Notes under the pieces: generated by a model
What the model was told of the DNA's origin: nothing
What the model saw: the letters and a program-made list of their open reading frames with translations, nothing else
Databases searched by the model: none
Made by a program: the position numbers and the translations under genes
From: an uncultured Clostridium sp.
Lineage (GTDB): Bacteria; Bacillota_I; Bacilli_A; RF39; UBA660
DNA length: 7,336 nt
Assembly: GCA_945788325.1 (NCBI GenBank)
Contig: CALZLL010000034.1
Location: forward strand, 1 to 7,336
Direction: 5' to 3'
Part shown: piece by piece, positions 5,297-7,336 of the stretch
How positions within the stretch are numbered: position 1 is the first letter of the stretch
Layout of the letters: the number at the start of each line of letters is the position of its first letter

Positions 5297-6238
5297 TTAT
5301 AACATGTTTTTCTTTTTAAGTATAATAGCAATAATTATTGATAACACAAAAGAAAAGATAATAAGTAAAATAAAACTATAACTAGAGGCTCCCATCTTAC
5401 CTAATGGAACGTTCATACCAATAAAAGATGCTACCATGGTAGGAATTGAAAATACAATTGTAATTCCTGCTAAAAACTTCATAACATCATTTAAATTATT
5501 AGAAATAATAGTTGCATAAGTATCAGTCATACTGGTTAATATTTCACGATATATGTTAGCCATCTCTATAGCTTGTTTATTTTCAATCATGGCATCTTCC
5601 ATTAAGTCCCTATCTTCTTCATACATAGGAATAACGTTACCCTTTGATAATTTTTCTAAAACTACGTCATTTGCTTTTAAAGAAGTTGAAAAATATACCA
5701 AAGTCTTTTCAATGTTAAGTAAATCTATTAACTCTTTATTATCAGTAGACTTATAAAGAGTTTTTTCTTTTTTATTTATATAATTATTAATTGAAGTTAG
5801 TTCCTTTTGATATATTCCAGCCGTTTTAAGAAGTATTTGAATAACAAACTTGGTTTTCTTTTTTATATCAAAATCTTTAACTCTATTATTTTTAAAATCA
5901 TTAAGTAAAGCTTGTTTTTTTAAAGATATAGTTATAAAATATCCATCATTATTTATTATGATACCAAGTGGATCAGTATTATACTTATGTTTATATCTAG
6001 TATCAGTTATATATGGAGTATCAACCACTATTAACGTTGCATTATCTCCAACTTCAATACGTGGAAGTTCTTCATCGTCCGTTAGTTTCATTAATAAATC
6101 AAGATCTGTATTTGTTTTTTCTGATATATCATTTATTTCTTCATTACTTGGATTAATCAAATCTATCCAACAACCTTTTTGTAGATTTTTTAATTCTTTA
6201 AATTTTCTATTACTATCAGTTGTATAAATATTTATCAT
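5297..6238 (-). CDS. corA: CorA-family magnesium transporter
   Basis: A 313-aa protein of the CorA/MIT family, pentameric channels that bring Mg2+ (and some Co2+ or Ni2+) into the cell. A large N-terminal cytoplasmic domain (about 1-150) begins with WIDLINPSNEEI (24-35) and is followed by a long helical stretch (about 150-250). Two C-terminal membrane helices follow (about 255-274 and 286-307). The defining GMN motif is at 274-276, at the end of the first helix, preceded by IPTMVASFI. The short basic tail KKKNML is typical. Length is normal. A GTG at 6245-6247 could add three residues, but it overlaps the AAGGAG ribosome binding site (6247-6252), so the ATG at 6236-6238, 8 nt downstream of that site, is the real start. 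It is the first gene of a pair with the AI-2E-like transporter. Confidence 0.93.
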   Translation of the reverse strand: MINIYTTDSNRKFKELKNLQKGCWIDLINPSNEEINDISEKTNTDLDLLMKLTDDEELPRIEVGDNATLIVVDTPYITDTRYKHKYNTDPLGIIINNDGYFITISLKKQALLNDFKNNRVKDFDIKKKTKFVIQILLKTAGIYQKELTSINNYINKKEKTLYKSTDNKELIDLLNIEKTLVYFSTSLKANDVVLEKLSKGNVIPMYEEDRDLMEDAMIENKQAIEMANIYREILTSMTDTYATIISNNLNDVMKFLAGITIVFSIPTMVASFIGMNVPLGKMGASSYSFILLIIFSFVLSIIIAIILKKKNML

Positions 6239-6246
6239 TACTATCA

Positions 6247-6252
6247 CTCCTT
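6247..6252 (-). promoter_or_regulatory. Ribosome binding site that decides the CorA start
   Basis: AAGGAG on the minus strand lies 8 nt before the ATG at 6238. The alternative in-frame GTG (6247-6245) shares a base with this site and so cannot be served by it. Confidence 0.8.
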
Positions 6253-6273
6253 TTAAACATTACTCTTGTTTTA

Positions 6274-6279
6274 ATTATA
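6274..6279 (-). promoter_or_regulatory. Probable -10 box of the corA operon
   Basis: A perfect TATAAT on the minus strand lies about 35 nt upstream of the corA ATG and downstream of the ABC-gene terminator, where a promoter is required. No convincing -35 box is found at 16-18 bp; the upstream DNA is a T-rich run from the terminator that could act as an UP-like element. The start would be near 6267. Confidence 0.5.
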
Positions 6280-6303
6280 ACGCAAAGAAAAAATTTTTAC
6301 TAG

Positions 6304-6332
6304 AAAAAAAATTAACTCCTTAAGAGTTAATT
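6304..6332 (-). terminator. Terminator of the ABC transporter unit
   Basis: A 9-bp stem (AATTAACTC at 6310-6318, GAGTTAATT at 6324-6332) with a 5-nt loop runs on the minus strand into eight consecutive T (6311-6304). It lies about 80 nt after the ABC gene stop. The 80 nt between hold no convincing gene. Confidence 0.85.
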
Positions 6333-6412
6333 ATTATATTTTTCTTAATCAGCTTGTACATAATTTAACGTAACAGATAAGTTAAATAGGTTAAGGCAAA
6401 ATTCCCAACCAA

Positions 6413-7336
6413 TTAATTTTTAAATTGTGAATTATAAAGTTCAGCATAAAATCCATTTTGTTTCATTAATTCTTTATGGGTTCCTTGTTCTATTATATTA
6501 CCTTCATTCATAACAAGTATTAAATCTGCGTTTTTTATTGTGGATAACCTATGGGCTATTATAAATGAAGTTCTACCTTTAGTTAGTTTATCCATTGCCT
6601 TTTGTACCAACTCTTCTGTTCTAGTATCTACTGATGAGGTAGCTTCATCAAGAATTAAGAATGGTGCGTCTTTTATCATCCCACGAGCGATAGTAAGCAA
6701 CTGTTTTTGACCAGCCGAAACAGAATCATTATCTTTAATATTATAATCAAGTGCGCCTGGAAGTGATTTTACAAAATGATCTACCCCAACTACTTCTAAT
6801 GCCTCCATTATTTTTTTATCTGATACTTTTTTCTTATTATATTTTACATTGTCCCTAATTGTTCCATCAAATAACCAAGTATCTTGTAAAACCATAATAA
6901 ATAAATCATGAATATTTTCTCTGGTTAAATCTTTAGTAGATATTCCATCTATTAATATGTCTCCATCTTTTATGTTATAAAATTTCATGAGTAAGTTAAC
7001 CATGGTTGTTTTACCAGCTCCAGTTGGTCCTACTATTGCTACTTTTTGACCAGGTTTTACTTTACAATTAAAATCTTTTATGATTACTTTATTTTCATCG
7101 TAACCAAATTTAACATGTTTAAACTCAATGTTTCCCTTTACTTTTTTAGGATCAAGTTTTTCTTTTAAATGAGATTCATCTTCCATTTCTTCCTCTTCAA
7201 TAAATTCAAACACACGTTCTGCTGCTGCAGCGGTAGATTGAATACTAGTCATACCTTGTGCTATTTGAGAAAGTGGTGAAGTAAATAATCTTACGTATAT
7301 CATAAATGCTACTATTACACCAAATGATATTTGATT
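6413..7336 (-). CDS. ABC exporter half-transporter, permease-ATPase fusion (partial, 5' end beyond window)
   Basis: The last 307 residues of an ABC subfamily B (MsbA/LmrA/MdlB-like) multidrug or lipid exporter half-transporter; the frame is open to the right edge. The first ~35 visible residues (GVIVAF, YVRLFTSPLSQIAQGMTSIQ, AAAERVFEFIEEEE) are the end of the transmembrane domain and its linker. The nucleotide-binding domain follows, with Walker A GPTGAGKTT (103-111 of the visible part), Q-loop Gln151, signature SVSAGQKQ (205-212, SAGQ replacing SGGQ as is common in this group), Walker B FLILDE (226-231), D-loop SSVD and switch His262. All catalytic elements are intact. Such proteins often work as heterodimers encoded in tandem, so the partner may lie just outside the window. 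The substrate cannot be deduced. An internal ATG at 7301-7303 is not the start, because family sequence continues upstream of it. Confidence 0.93.
   Translation of the reverse strand, partial: NQISFGVIVAFMIYVRLFTSPLSQIAQGMTSIQSTAAAAERVFEFIEEEEMEDESHLKEKLDPKKVKGNIEFKHVKFGYDENKVIIKDFNCKVKPGQKVAIVGPTGAGKTTMVNLLMKFYNIKDGDILIDGISTKDLTRENIHDLFIMVLQDTWLFDGTIRDNVKYNKKKVSDKKIMEALEVVGVDHFVKSLPGALDYNIKDNDSVSAGQKQLLTIARGMIKDAPFLILDEATSSVDTRTEELVQKAMDKLTKGRTSFIIAHRLSTIKNADLILVMNEGNIIEQGTHKELMKQNGFYAELYNSQFKN

Noticed and set aside
5296..5304. TGTTATAAT extended -10 motif at the end of corA
   Set aside because: It is formed by the last codons and stop of corA, has no -35 box, and would start transcription at the ribosome binding site of the next gene. 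Chance is more likely in such AT-rich DNA.
5850..6227. Plus-strand open frame of 125 codons opposite corA
   Set aside because: It is the shadow of a clear CorA gene; its Ser/Phe/Leu-rich composition is what the antisense of this protein gives, and no family is recognisable.
6713..6730. ABC signature SAGQ instead of SGGQ
   Set aside because: This variant is common in this exporter subgroup, and all other ATPase motifs are intact, so it is not a sign of a dead ATPase.
1..7336. tRNA, rRNA, CRISPR array, riboswitch or complete insertion sequence
   Set aside because: No cloverleaf, regularly spaced repeat, known aptamer motif or transposase was recognised on either strand when read by eye.

Overview
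The window is AT-rich bacterial DNA. All seven substantial genes lie on the minus strand, so transcription runs from high to low coordinates. TGA is used as a stop by three genes (GDPD, RluA-like and AI-2E-like) and TGG encodes Trp, so the standard bacterial code applies rather than the Mycoplasma code. Strong AGGAGG-type ribosome binding sites, TTGACA/TATAAT-type promoters, a SipW-type signal peptide, rubrerythrin and very low GC together suggest an uncultured, anaerobic, gut-type Firmicute (Bacilli or a non-wall-less relative of the Tenericutes). That placement is inference; there is no rRNA or marker gene here to fix it.

Layout in the direction of transcription, from the right edge: (1) the 3' part of an ABC exporter half-transporter (permease fused to ATPase), ending in a strong terminator; (2) a two-gene unit of a CorA-type Mg2+ channel and an AI-2E/PerM-family membrane protein; (3) rubrerythrin, with a perfect consensus promoter overlapping the stop codon of the preceding gene, a leader of about 140 nt, and its own terminator; (4) a tight three-gene operon of an RluA-family pseudouridine synthase, an ArsC/Spx-family thioredoxin-fold protein and a glycerophosphodiester phosphodiesterase, closed by a 13-bp hairpin; (5) a stand-alone gene for a secreted or surface protein of 413 aa. 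A possible membrane-protein tail on the plus strand enters from the left edge and would converge on gene 5 at a bidirectional terminator.

The housekeeping genes (redox defence, ion homeostasis, rRNA modification, lipid headgroup recycling, export) are ordinary. The unusual locus is the surface protein at 115-1356 with its promoter at 1392-1420. The protein has a SipW/TasA-like N-terminus and a C-terminal domain that looks C-type-lectin-like. The last ~100 nt of that domain are sharply different in composition: 59% GC and only 12% A on the coding strand, against 35% GC and 37% A in the adjacent 100 nt. This is the footprint expected of the variable region of a diversity-generating retroelement (DGR) target. 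Its promoter has a run of nine G residues inside a 17-bp spacer between near-consensus -35 and -10 boxes, the layout of a slipped-strand phase-variable promoter, and a 7-bp dyad straddles the -10 box. If both readings hold, this one gene combines on/off switching with targeted sequence diversification. No reverse transcriptase or template repeat lies in the window, so the DGR part is an inference from composition and domain type.
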